In this document: one piece after another, positions 24,385 to 37,158 of the stretch | How positions within the stretch are numbered: position 1 is the stretch's first letter | Layout of the letters: every line of letters begins with the position of its first letter | DNA from: Carallia brachiata | Taxonomy: Eukaryota; Streptophyta; Magnoliopsida; Malpighiales; Rhizophoraceae | Length of the DNA: 64,000 nucleotides | Assembly (NCBI GenBank): GCA_021464245.1 | Contig: JADCRB010000011.1 | Coordinates: forward strand, 1,821,226-1,885,225 | Direction of reading: 5' to 3' | The notes under the pieces: generated by a model | Told to the model about the DNA's origin: nothing | Database searches by the model: none | The model's input: only the letters and a program-made list of their open reading frames with translations | Translations under genes and position numbers: made by a program

Positions 24385-24572
24385 TTCCAGGGAGGTAGCG
24401 CGAGAGAGACAGAGAGAGGTTGTGATAAGTAATTAAGAGTCGGGAAATTAGGCAATGGATTTCTCCGATAGACCGAAACAGAAAATAAATTAAAAAATGG
24501 AGAGAGACAGAGAGAGAGAGAGGACAGAGGAGTTACTTTGGCTACGTCGAAGAAGAAACTTAAAGTGACTGT

Positions 24573-24580
24573 TATTTATA
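24573..24580 (-). promoter_or_regulatory. TATA box of the LBD gene
   Basis: TATAAATA on the minus strand about 190 nt before the LBD ATG. Between it and the ATG lies a GA-rich leader (24405-24530), a common feature of plant 5' UTRs. Confidence 0.55.
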
Positions 24581-24599
24581 GAAGGGAAGGCAAAGTGGC

Positions 24600-27500
24600 A
24601 AATGGCAAATGGTATGTCATTAATCAACTTAATGGGGCCAGAGTTTGAAATCGCCTTGGAAAAAATGTTGCGGCTGTTTTATCTAGTTTTTCCTTTGTCC
24701 GTCACTAATTATTTATTTAAAGATAAACGTTTCATTGTTTGTTATATTCTGATTTAACTGTAGAGCTACCCTGTTCTAATTTTTATATATTCGTACGGTT
24801 CAATAAATAAACAATTAAAATCGTAATTTTAAGTGATAACAATTCACCGATTGTATCTTGGAAGAAAGGATAATTTAAGTTCGTTAAACTGGGCGGCAGC
24901 TTAAGGGAAAATGATTTGTTCACATTTGCGCTAAACTTTAACCCTTTGTTTGGATAGCATAGAGAGAGGAAAACAAAGGAGAGGGTACATGAGATGAGAG
25001 AAAAATTTATCAACGAAGATGCTTTCAAGTGTGTGTGTGAAAATGCGCAATGTTGCTTGTGTGGTGTGGTGTAATCCACCTAGCTGCATATTTCTCATTT
25101 TCATCATAATAAAAATATCAGTAATATAATCCTCGTAATTTTCTTCCATCTCATCAGGAATTGATCCAAACCCTCTGGAGTTTACAGTGAACCATATTCT
25201 GTCAAAAATCTTATTATTATTATTATTATTTTTTATCTTTCAAAAATCTTATTTCGAGGTCTGCACAAATAGAATGGTGAAAACATTACTAGGCGAAGTG
25301 AACCACATTTCTCAGTTGAAATCTGAGGCTAACGCAAGAGGAATTATTCACAGTAGCCAGAATGAAATTAATTCAAAGCTATGCACGTCAATCGCAGTTG
25401 AAAATGTATAGATTACTCAAATTGTTCAATGAAAAGATTATGTTTCCTATTTAAGAAGTCATAACTTTTTTCAGTACCTAAAGAACCAATAACTTTAGTT
25501 GTAGCTGATCGCTGAGTTTGTCCGAGATGACAGAACAAGATGAAATTAGCGCTTAGATTTTATTTTTTTTATTTAACAATTGTGTCTTTTTGTGCTGCCC
25601 GGGGGAAGAGGGGGTGGAGGTCCTGGACTCTAATGTTTGGTTTGGTTGCAACGAAACATATGATCTTTCAATTTTTCGCTGATTTTAAGACCTGTGAATG
25701 GGTCAGCTTCGGGGCACTGGATATGATGTATGAGATATGACGTCAGGGATGGAGTGAGGTACCAAATGGAAACCCACTAAGCTTGACGAGAAGCTTGGGG
25801 CACAAAATTGTTCTTAAGACACGATCCATCATGGCATCATCATCAGTGTACGTAGTTTTGGAAAAGTACTGAACAATATATTTCTTTGGAAAAAAAAAAA
25901 ACCAAACTGTTTTTTCCGGAAATTGTTCCCAGCCTTTTACGTTGAGTGAATGGAAATTTTTCATCAATTTCATTCTCTTCGTTTTCAAATACCACATCCT
26001 TGTGGTTTAGTAATTAACAGAATTCGTTCATGCCAAAAGATTAAGGGTTCGAATCTTTGTCAATATTTTTGATGAGACGTAAACGTGCATTTTTTATGCA
26101 GTTGTAATAGTAGTTTGATAATCCTTATTAGTTTAGGTGGTGTCTTCCTCTAATAATTTAATATAGTTGTTTTTACCCACTATATACAATGAAGTGGTGC
26201 AATCCTCTTAGACGAATTTATAAGATGATATAATCCTTATTTTTTCATTTTGTTTAAAAAAAATAAAAAGAAGATATTTTTCTACAAACAAAGGATTTTT
26301 AGTACATGAAAGTTGTTTGTAGCGGATACATAAAGATGTAATTTGTCGGTTTAATTAATTAAGGACACACTTTTCAAAAGGCAATGAACGTGACTTTCTG
26401 TCCCGTTCAACATGAGAACATTTACTATTATTACGTGTGAAACTGGTTCTAATTGAGGAAAGAAAAACAACTCCACAATCTCCTCTTACTATACTATAAA
26501 CCAGGTAGGGGATTGCGCTTACCCTTGCATTGAATCTAGATATTGTTTTGATCGATTCAAGGGGAGTTATCTCTCCATTTACCGTTCAAATTTAGGCAGC
26601 CACATTGGCCCTTCAACAACGCCATACCGGAATATATCTAATCAACATATATCCCCACGAGGCCAGCACATATAATTGGTCTCAATGCGGACGCTGGCAC
26701 AGTACTCCATTGTGCTGAACGTACATGTTCTATGAAGATAATATTTTTTCTTAATTTCTTTTTTTTTTTCTTTAATGGGGCCGTTAGTTTCGTAAACATT
26801 TGATATTTAAGGTAACAAATTGACCAACTTTCGGTAGGTTTCATCCATCTTACTTACGCTGGCTTGTTTAATCCTTCGAGGTGAATAGAGACCTTTATTA
26901 TTAGCCTTAACATTAGTAGTTATAAATTTATAATTCTGTTTCTCCTTTTTTCTGTTTTTTATTTTTTTTCTCTCAATTGCAACGACTCATAGTCTTAAAT
27001 GGATGACTTGGTGATCAATTGATAATGAATCGAGACCTTTAGTGTAGAAGAAGTAAATGTAGCCCTTTGGGTCCACATGGTGGGACAGTTGTTCGGCGAC
27101 TTAATCTATGGGCTTGTGGAGAAGCAAGAAAATAATCGTGATGACTCATCTCTATTTTGATCCCAAAAAGTCCCACCAAAGAAAGAAAGCATATTGTGAC
27201 CTTTCCAAAGAGACTTTTGTTATTTGTGATATTTCTACTCCAAATGTCTTTCTTTCTTCAAGTGGGAAATATTCGGGTGCTTGACATGGTTTTTAGTGGG
27301 AAGTAGCTGAAGGGTGTTTTTCCAATCATTCCTAATTAAAATTTGGTATGTTTCTCAAGTTTAGTCTTCCGATCGATCTCCTTCAAGAATATCTTGCCCC
27401 TGTGCGTGCCGGGAGCCTACATTCTGAATCAATCATCCAATGAGGCTCCCTTTTTTGTCATAATTAAGAGGACCGTATATTGTATTTGTTTCCAATATAT

Positions 27501-27756
27501 TTCTTATAATCTGCATGTTTATCTTGACCAAACAAAAAATAATCTGCATTTTTATTTTTTAAAGAAAAAGAAAATCTTATTCATATTGTTAGCAATATAA
27601 AATTTCACTTAGATAAATATAGAAAAATCAACTTATAATGTCTATGAGTTTTTTCATCTACTAACTTATAAGTGAATATGAGATTCTATAATACTAGTTG
27701 AGACATAGAAAAGAAATTTTTGGAACATCTTTAATAAAATATTATTTTTGGGGGAA
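24600..27756. other. Gene-free DNA upstream of the LBD gene
   Basis: AT-rich, with short open frames only (for example 25187-25411 and 25540-25740), none recognisable. An (ATT)n run lies at about 25212-25230. A possible tRNA-derived SINE head at about 25996-26060 is listed under rejected calls. Confidence 0.4.
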
Positions 27757-27761
27757 AAAAT

Positions 27762-28018
27762 TGTTAGTTTAAATTAACTTAACACTACAACTTTATTAAC
27801 TGAATAATGTCACACAACAGTAATGAGAAGCACACACACTAATATAACCTTTCAACAAATATTTTCACCAGTCACACAATAATATGTAGCTCTTAACTCC
27901 TTATATACTAGACTAACAACTTATATTCCGACTCTAATAATGAAAATATGACAAACTAATCACAATTCTACTAAAACGCTAAATCCTAATTTATGACGAA
28001 TCTGAATTAACCTCAACA
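27762..28018 (-). repeat. 3' LTR of the non-autonomous element
   Basis: 257 bp, matching 29705-29962 with roughly a dozen differences by eye. Confidence 0.92.
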
Positions 28019-29704
28019 TCCTCCCTTAATTCTGATTCGGTCTTGCAGTCATTCACAACATCTGCTTCGTTTAACAGAATCTTTAAACTTCAATTTCATC
28101 ATCGAAATCTGCATCAAATCAACAATTTCATAATTTCAACTAGAACCTTCACTCTTCTTCAAACTGGTTCATAATCTGCAAATAAACTTTTAAAACTTCA
28201 CTAACATAATCATCAGGAGTTTCCTTGACAATTCTTCCTTTAAATTCTTCTAATCGATTTCAACATGGTCTTTGATTTTGTTTTGCCAATTCTTACTTAA
28301 CCTTTCAATCTTTGAAAGAACTTGTGACAAATGACCTTCCATAAGGTCTGAGACTTCATTCTTCATTACAGGCAACCATGAAATTGTAGAGTACTTTTAC
28401 TCCACTTCTTAGTTTTTTTCCAATCACACATGGAAAAACTGAAACGACCTATCATTAGCTTTCAACTGAGTTGAGCATCTTAGCTCTCAACATAACATGT
28501 CCCTAACTCTGAACTCTTTTAGCTCCACAAGTCCACATATGAGTTTTCTGATTAACTGTAACAAATACTTTCATCTGAGCATTCACTTGCTTTGGATTGT
28601 TGATAGTATTAAAATTCAATTCGACTCCTGAATTTATCTTTAACTCCAAATTTTCCTTCGCTTCAACTTAACTCTACCTTCTCCTTTTTGTTGCTTCATC
28701 GTTTTAACTGCTTTATCATTATCTTGACCTCCATGATTGTTTTGACGTATTTTTATTGTTTTGATTAAAACTCTTCGCTTCTAACTCCACATAACTATTC
28801 TCTTTTTTACTTCTGAATTATCTGCAACTTCAAATCTTTTTTCTCTTCGTGACTGCTTTAAAGTTATTCTTAAAATTAGTCTCTCTACCTTTCTTTTTCT
28901 TCTTTCTCTTTTTCTTCTTCTCTTTTTCTTCCTTCTCATACCCATAATTATTAGATCATCAAATTTCTTCCAACTTTTTTATATTTTTCACGCCTGTCAA
29001 ATCCTTAAATTCATCAATAATTCTTTTCTTACTTGCCCTTTAATTTTCCAACAATTCTTTGTTGTTCTCCTTTGAATTTTTCATACTAACCCTTTATTTT
29101 TTCTTTTTCTCCGATCTGCCCCCTTTTGTTTTTTTTTTTGAAAGCTTCTCTCTCGGGTTCAACAACAAACACCCCGATGATGGTATGGTGCCGGCATCGG
29201 ATGGCTGATGACGACCTCAGGGACGACACCTCAGAAGGACGGTGACTGGAAAGGCGGTGAACGGCCACGAGGTGACAGAAAACGGCGACTGGGCGGCGAA
29301 ATCAACGGTGGCAGAAACGAAAGAGGTGAACCACTCGGATTCTAGCGAGAAAACGTCGAGTTAGGGACTGCGGAAGGAAGATCAGTGGCCGGGGACACGA
29401 TTTCTAGTGGTTTTGACGTTCGTCGGTGAGTGGAGGTGGCGGAATTGGCGATTACAAAACCGGCAAGAACGGCGGTGCGTGTGGCGATGGGTGGATGGTC
29501 GACTGCGGCTCCCGCGGAACTCCGGCGATAATCCGGCGGCTGCTTTCTTTTTCTTTGGTTCAGATCAGATATCTCTCACAATATCTGACGGTGATAATTT
29601 CGCTAACACTTAATTGGAACAAACTTAACGAAATTCCTTATTTTTGATCAACGGATCCGAAATTCGGTAACGGTGACTTCTCAATCGACAAGCTCTGATA
29701 TCAC

Positions 29705-29962
29705 TGTTAGTTTAAATTAACTTAACACTACGACTTTATTAACTGAATAATGTCACACATCAGTAATGAGAAGTACACACACTAATTATAACCTCTCAAC
29801 TAATATTTTCACCAGTCACACAATAATATGTAGCTCTTAACTCCTTATATACTAAACTAACAACTTATATTCCGACTCTACTAATAAAAATATGACAAAC
29901 TAATCATAATTCTACTAAAACGATAAATTCTAATTTATGACGAATCTGAATTAATTTCAACA
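29705..29962 (-). repeat. 5' LTR of the non-autonomous element
   Basis: 258 bp. The primer-binding site lies just left of it (29692-29704). Confidence 0.92.
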
Positions 29963-29967
29963 AAAAT

Positions 29968-30599
29968 AACAATTTGGACTTTCAACATGAATTTGACATT
30001 CAAGGGTGCAACTACAATTTCTTGCCAAGAATAATTTTCGTTGACACTACCGCTTTCTCGTTATCATTACGATATTCTATAGGCGCTATACTGTTCTACA
30101 AAATCAACCTCGTCTCACAAGCCAGAACGATCGTGAAGATTGATTAAAAATTCTTATGAGATGCGAAAGTCATTTTCAGAATTTTTAATTTAATTTTTAA
30201 GTGAGTATAATTTACATATACTCTTCTATCATATGTGACTAAGGTTTATTTAAAATAAAAAATAAAAAATAAAAATATATATTATAAAATTATAAATAAA
30301 TTATATAAAAAAAAATACAGACACAAAATACTAAAAATTCAGTATCAGTCAAATGGGAGCAGAAACTCTCACTCAAAAATAGGACATTTTCGTGTATTAT
30401 TACCAACTTCATTCGGATAAAAATAATAAAGAAAAGAAAGAGAGAAACACTGTATAATATGATGAGACAATGGCACAGCACAGGCGATTTGACAACTTCA
30501 AACAGAGTGGAAAAAGAGGAAGGTAAATTGAAGCTATGGAGGGATGATTGGGACTAAATAAGAAAAAAAAAAAAAAGAATAGAAAAAGATGGACCTATG
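29968..30599. other. Gene-free DNA
   Basis: AT-rich; nothing recognised. Confidence 0.4.
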
Positions 30600-31515
30600 C
30601 GTTAAAGTGCATCATATTTTATATTTTATTTTATATTAATAAAAAAATAAATTTATAATATTATTTATAATAATTTTGAATTTTTTTAATTTTTAGCTTA
30701 AATTTTTTATAGGATTTGAGACACGTGATTATTATTTAATATAGTATTAAATTTTAGCTTATTTCTTTTGTCTACACTCATTAATTAAGTTCATTTTTAT
30801 GAGTTTGATCAATTTTAATCTAGTGTTCTTATATCACATATTAATTGAATTTAATACATGTTAAAAGGCATGTTAAAGTCTACTATTTCTTATAATTATA
30901 ATAAATAAATATATAATATGACTTACAATAATATGAACTCTTACTTCTAGTTTGAGCTTTTAATAAGTTTTGAGAATTATTGTCATTATTCGGTATGGTA
31001 TTAAAGTTTAGTTTTACCTCTATTATCTGTATTCGTTAATTTGACTTTTTTTATGGGTTTGACTTATTTCAATTCAATTTTTTTATACCGCGTATTAATT
31101 GAGTCTAACACATATCAAGAAAACATGTTAAAATGTATTATTTTCCATATTGATAAAAGAAAAATTATATATAACTTACAAATGAAGATAAAATTTCTTT
31201 GCTTGCAGGTTAAGCTTTTAATAGGTTTTGAAATTTATTGTCATTGTTTGATATGATATCATAGTTTAGTTTAATTCTTTTATTTACGCACATCAATTTA
31301 GTTCATTTTTATGGGTTTGATCTATTTCAGTTGAGTTTCCTTGTATCACGTATTAATCAGGTTTAGTACATATCAAGAGAGTATATTAAAGTGTATTATA
31401 TTCTATATTGATAAGAAACTAGTTTATAATATAATTTATAAAAATTTTCAATTTTTTCTACTTTTGATTTGAACTTTAAATAAAATTTGAGGCTGATCAA
31501 CACAATGATATCATT
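30600..31515. repeat. Diverged tandem array, period about 258 bp
   Basis: Landmarks such as 'gagcttttaataagttttgagaatt', 'gtcattattcggtatgg' and 'gtgtattatattctatattgataa' recur at intervals of about 255-260 bp (for example 30727, 30982, 31240 and about 31497). This makes roughly three full diverged copies and a partial one. The repeats are AT-rich and have no conserved frame. Confidence 0.75.
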
Positions 31516-33239
31516 GGCATTTTTCTTGTACTTGAGAGAAAAAAAAAATATTTTTTTTTTTCAAAGCGCTAAAAGGCATATTAATGATGGATCGGGAGTT
31601 ATGACAATGGCTAAAAGATACCCAACTCGACATAATTAGATAACTTTTAAAAAATTATATACTCTAAATAAAATGATGTCGTTTTGCAATAAAATAAATC
31701 AAAGAATTGGAAATTAATTATTATTTGACTTTATGAGTCGTTCATTGTGATCTTAATTTTCATGAGAAGCAGGTAGTTATTTTTTAGACTTGAGGTATAT
31801 TGTTATATGTTATATTGTTATGTTATAGTAGTTCATTTGCAAATATATTATATATTTGGGAAAAATTTTCAAGTAAAATTTCAAACGTTACCGCCCCAAA
31901 CCGTCTCCATGCCATCTGTCAATTAGGATTATTTCAACAATTTGGATTACTATGACAATGTATAGTCTGAGTGTAAACTAACCTTTAAAAAAGCTGTCAT
32001 GCATGCGTCGAATATAACATTTTCCTTCAAGTCGCCAAATTTGATCTAGGATATCCCTACACATTGGAGTTTTATAATACTGTCAATGCGTTCTCAAAGA
32101 ATATAAGTTTTTTACTCTAAGCATTAATCTAAGTAATTACTAATTTTATTGATTAAGAGTGTAATCGATAGTTTAAGTTAAATTTAAAATATAATGCTGA
32201 AGCAACCATTTGGCGTACTTGTGACCCCGTATCAATTTGCAAAATTTATTCTAGAGTCTGTCGTGTGAGAAGAACCCTTCAACTAACCGAAATCTTTTGT
32301 GATTAATGAGGGGTCTCTTGCGTGCGGACCTGAACTCGAGTTCAGTTTGGGGAAGGCGGGATGGAAAATCCTTAGCAAAACATAAAAATGCAAAAAAAAA
32401 AACAAAAAAAAAAAAAAAGTGCATATTATAAACCCTGGTTGACGCTAGTCATAATCCTGCGAAATGTGATATATTTCACAAATGACAACCGCTATGTAAA
32501 AATGTTTATTAAGCAATATGAAGAATATACGAAAGCAATAAAATAATTGTTTTGCACTTAATTTTATTTATTTTACGAATCAAATTAGATGTAATTGATT
32601 TTTTTTTTTTTGAAATATCTCACAAACTCGATTGTGAAGTCAATAAGTTTTTGAATCAAAAGTCAACATGTGTACATTGAATATTTCAGCTGCTTTTCGT
32701 TGTTTGTACTTAAAAAGGTTATGCATAGAGACAAATTTCTAAATAAATCTTACAATAGTAAATAAAATTAATAAATAGAGCCATAAATATGTTTGTGTTA
32801 CATGCATCGTGATTTTTTTTGGTAAAAAAATTTGCATAATCTCTTTTTTTTTTTTTTTTTGAGGAGATAGTCGATTTAAAAAATTGATATTTTTTATAAA
32901 ATAGTCACATTAGCTATGTGTTTCTTTAAACATCTTATAACATCTAGCACGCCCTAACGTTTGTTCATGGAAATAGTAAATTTTCAAATTATTCTGCCCG
33001 TCTCTCTCTCTCTCTCTCTGTGTTTTTAACCGTACGAAATTGAATTATAATACATGAAAGATGAAAATAAAAAAATAATTTCTGAATACTATTTATGAAG
33101 ATATATGAGCAGTGCAATAAAAATAAGTAAACATTGCAATAATTATATAGCATATCATGTTTACCTAGCATATATATAAGGATTTGCATTTAGAAAATAT
33201 TCCGAAAATAAACTTTACCAAGTCAAAGATACTTCTTTA
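31516..33239. other. Gene-free DNA
   Basis: AT-rich with poly-A and poly-T tracts and a (TC)n run at about 33000-33019. No gene or RNA recognised. Confidence 0.4.
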
Positions 33240-33251
33240 ACAGGTTAAAAA

Positions 33252-33751
33252 GGGACATGCATTAAAAAAGTCCTAAATTTTTAGATTTTTTTTATTTAAG
33301 TTCTAAACCTTTTTGAGATTTCATTTCAGTCCTAAATCTTTTGATTTTGCTCCAAATCAATCTTCCGTTAGTCAAACCGTTAAAAATTACTGTTCACTAA
33401 CGGAAATTTTTTTAAAAAGGTAAAATACACTATTTAAATATTTTTTTTGTTATTAAATGCTTGTATTTTACTCTCAAATAATAACATGTAAGTTGAGATT
33501 TTAGTTTTTTTATTTCTTATTTTATTTTTTTTAAGATTATATAAAGTATTTTGTTAACTGGTAAATTGAAATAGTGTATTTTACCTTTTTAAAAAAATTT
33601 CCGTTAGTGAACAGTAATTTTTAACGGTTTGACTAACGGAAGGACTGATTTAGAGCAAAATCAAAAGGTTTAGGACTTAAATGAAATTTTAAAAAGGTTT
33701 AGACTTAAATGAAAAAAAATTTAAAGATTTAGGACTTTTTTTATACATATC
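33252..33751. mobile_element. Foldback element with about 190-bp inverted ends
   Basis: The left arm (33252-33447) and right arm (33556-33751) are inverted complements over nearly their full length, leaving only about 110 bp of loop. The inner halves (for example TTCCGTTAGTCAAACCGTTA) are virtually identical. The word ACAGGTTAAAAA flanks both sides (33240-33251 and 33752-33763), a target duplication of up to 12 bp. Size and duplication length suggest a MULE-derived non-autonomous element. No coding sequence. Confidence 0.85.
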
Positions 33752-33763
33752 ACAGGTTAAAAA

Positions 33764-36659
33764 TGGCAAGATGTTACTCGATGTTATAAGAATTTGCCAC
33801 AAAATCTGTTTTTAATTCTATTTTTTGGTTTAACATCTACTGATATTTGGATGTCATATTGAACTCTGATCAAGTTCGAAACTAGTTGATTATTTAAATC
33901 TATTATAAGAAAAATAGAATAGTAGATAGTTGTCGTATAAATAAAAACACAATAGATGTAAAAAAATATAACACATATAAAAAATAGTGCAGCTAGCATT
34001 ATATATTTTGAAAGAGTTCTAAATATATAAAGAAACACAAAGGTTTTTTCTTTTTGACTAATGTTTAGAGGTGTCAAACATGTTGAGCCGATCGGGATCA
34101 GATCGGGTCATTGCATGTTCAGGTTATTTTTAGGACGTATTATTTTGACTTCATGTCACTTTTGGGCCAATCCATATGAGTTTCGGTCAATTTGGGTCAA
34201 CCCCCAAGTCGAGCTGTTTTGTTCATTTATAATTTATTTTTCTTCATTCTGAACTATTTTTTATTTTATTATATGTTCGAGTAAGTTAAAAATATATTAC
34301 TATTTTTTAGGTTTTAGTAATTAACTTGAATCAAAAGTATATAAGTGTATAATATAAAATTAATTAAATGTTTATATTATGGATAAAATATTTGTATTTA
34401 TATGTTTAAATATATATATTCTATGCATATATGTATTAAATTTATCAAATATTATAAATACAAAATAATTATATATAATGACTAAATCATCATCTTCCTC
34501 ATCACTATCATTATCTTCTTTCACCATCGCTCCAATTTTGTTTTGAAAAAAAAAAAAAAAAAAACCCCTAGAGTGTTGGGTATTTGGAAAAGTATGTTAC
34601 TAAGTACTTGGTGTTATATTCTGTTAAATACTTAACGTGCATAACAATTTCTATTGAAAAAAGAAGTATTGAGACATAGATTTTAAAAGTATAAGATTCA
34701 AATAAAAACTCAAAAAATTAAGATGAGAAAAGTGTTTGATTTTACATCTCAAGGGCCCTATTGTTGATGTTGCTGTTTTGAAAAATAAAAATTGTGGTGT
34801 TTGGTTAAGTTTTTCGAAAGTAGTTGATTGCTCCTACATGACTTGAAAGGTAGCTAATTAAAAGAATAAGTACAAGCTATTTGTTATTTTCATCTACAGC
34901 TAATGAAAAATAAAATTACAAAATTGACCTTAATGTACAAAGCTACAACACCGTCAACAGTGCTGCACTGCTTGTCTCTTTGTACAAAATTAGAACACGG
35001 TTGCACTGCTGTCACAAGCGACTGCTTTCACAAGCGAGGGAAAATTAGGTATAGCATTTTTTTTATTTTTTCATGTAAAAATAATAAAATAATATTATTT
35101 TAATAAACATACACGACTTTCCATATTTTTTTCTCTTTTTTCTAATTTTTATTTTTCATTGTGTAAATAGTAACTTACACCAAAAAAATAATAATATTTT
35201 TTTAAACACAATAATATTTATAATAAAAATAATATATGTAAAAATAATAGTATTTATTATAAATTGTCTTTTGTTTTCAAGTCATACATTTAATAAATTT
35301 TGACTTATAAATACATAAGATTCATTTTTATAAGATTAATTTATATAGTTTAGAGATAAAAAATATTATAATAAAACAAATTTGAATATCTAAAATAATT
35401 ATTTTATTATTTAATCAATAACAGTTAATATTAATTTAACTAAACACTATAACTTCATTTTATTCATTAGTAATAGAAATCACAATCAACATCAAAAATA
35501 GTAACAACAATTAATAATTAATAATAATAATTACTAACAGCAAAATAAAACACCCTTTATATCGAAAAAATAGACTAAATTAATGCTTATACCGTGAAAT
35601 GTCCTATTTTCGACGGCTGAACATTATAAGGGAGAGTTCATTTCTTCTTGTTTTATTGTTCTTCTTTTTTTTTTTTTTTAATATCATTTGGTCATATGAT
35701 GTCCTAGCCAGCCAACTAATTCCGATTGCTTAGAAAAAGGGTTTGAGTCACTTTTGCTAATGTTGACCGCTTATAAATTATATGATTCTTCGCAAGCTAA
35801 GTTTTGATTGATTATCTAAACCTACTTATTTTCCAAGTCTTTGCTAGAAAATTTGCATGCACTACTGCCTTATGGAGCATGTTACGGTTGGATACCATTT
35901 CTCCTACCCCAACTCACAAGGGTCAAGACACATTAGCCCCCTGTCTAGAAGTCATTAGCTATAGTGCTTTCATACAAGAAGTTTCTAGGATAAAAGGGCT
36001 TTAGAGCTATAGTTTTATAGTCCTTTTTAGAGCAAGGTTTCTACACTATACTAGCCAACCACCGTACAAAATAGTCATAGTGAAGACAATAAATGCAATC
36101 CGTTTTAACAAAATACAACTACATTCATTAAATATAAAACAACAAAACTGAAATATAAAATTAAATAAGTATTATTTAAAATATAAAATATAGATTCTAC
36201 ATAGTTTGTGTTAAAAAAAAATTTTTTTCTTCAAAATTTTTTTTTTCTAAATAAAATATTTTCACATAAAATATTAATATAATTATATTTTATTAATAAA
36301 TAGTTGCAACTATTAATTTGTATCTTGCGCAATAATATGCATACTGGATATAGCTACCAAACTTTTTTCTTTATTTTATATGCATTTAGAATATGAAATC
36401 ACACATAACGCAAAACAGTGGCCTTGCGTACAGTTGCTTTCCCATTTTTCCGTACAGTGTGAAACAAGTTCACTCTTTTGACGTGAAATCGCGACTTTTG
36501 GCACCCAATTAATCAAATTTAACTAACAAAGAAAAATATATATAAAGCAAAGACCAGCAATTGGAGATCATTCGCAGAATTAAATATTTGATCATGACTT
36601 TCCCCTTGATAACAAATTGCACAGAAAATATACGGAGTCCAGCGATCCCCTCTATGTAA
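33764..36659. other. Gene-free DNA
   Basis: AT-rich. 34064-34240 begins GAGGTGTCAAACATG and continues with 'gatcgggtca/gggtcaa' words, like one end of a hAT-type element, but no partner end was found. Short open frames are unrecognised. Confidence 0.4.
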
Positions 36660-37158
36660 GGGACATTAATATTTTTAATTTTAAATCTTTAAATTTTTTT
36701 ACGTATGAATTTTAAATTTTTTTAATATTTTATTTGAATTTTAAACCTTTTGATTTTCTACCAAATCAATCTTTCTGTTTACAAAAAGTGATCAATCTAT
36801 TAAAAAATAATTTTAACTTTACAAAAAATTATTTAAAAAAAGATTAAATATATGAATTGAATGTCTTTTCTATCAAAAATATGCATATTACTTATTTAAT
36901 TCGTATATTTGTTGATTAAAAAAATATTTAATGTGTATATTTTATTTATGAAAAAAATATTTAATTCATATTTTTAATTTTTTTAAATAATTTTTATTAA
37001 GTTAAACTCATTTATTAATCAATTGACTACTTTTTGTAACTTAAAGGACTGATATATTATGAAATCAAAAAATTTAAAATTCAAATAAAATGTCAAAAAA
37101 ATTTATAATTTAAACGTAAAAAAATTTAAAAATTTAAAATTAAAAATATTAATATCCC
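36660..37158. mobile_element. Foldback element, older relative of the one at 33.3 kb
   Basis: The left end GGGACATTAATATTTTTAA and the right end (inverted complement GGGGATATTAATATTTTTAA) open arms of about 190 bp that still pair. The internal words CTTTTGATTTTCTACCAAAT and AATCAATCTTTCTGTT match the 33252 element's CTTTTGATTTTGCTCCAAAT and AATCAATCTTCCGTT, so the two are one family. Flanks CCTCTATGTA and CCTTTATATA may be a decayed target duplication. Confidence 0.75.

Larger units (their letters stand above)
27762..29962 (-). mobile_element. Non-autonomous LTR retrotransposon (large TRIM / small LARD)
   Basis: A 2201-bp unit with 257/258-bp LTRs (27762-28018 and 29705-29962) that start TGTTAG and end CAACA. 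It is flanked by the target duplication AAAAT (27757-27761 and 29963-29967). On the minus strand the primer site next to the right LTR reads TGATATCAGAGC (tRNA-iMet type, one change), and the purine tract AAGGGAGGA adjoins the left LTR, so it reads leftward. The roughly 1.7-kb interior has no intact gag or pol. It has a GC-rich stretch (29130-29560) and a long purine-rich part on the minus strand (28700-29100). It must depend on enzymes from another element. Confidence 0.92.

Noticed and set aside
25996..26060. tRNA-derived SINE head (GTGGTTTAGTAATT ... GGGTTCGAATC)
   Set aside because: The B box is good, but no A-tail or flanking duplication could be located. It does not fold as a complete tRNA.
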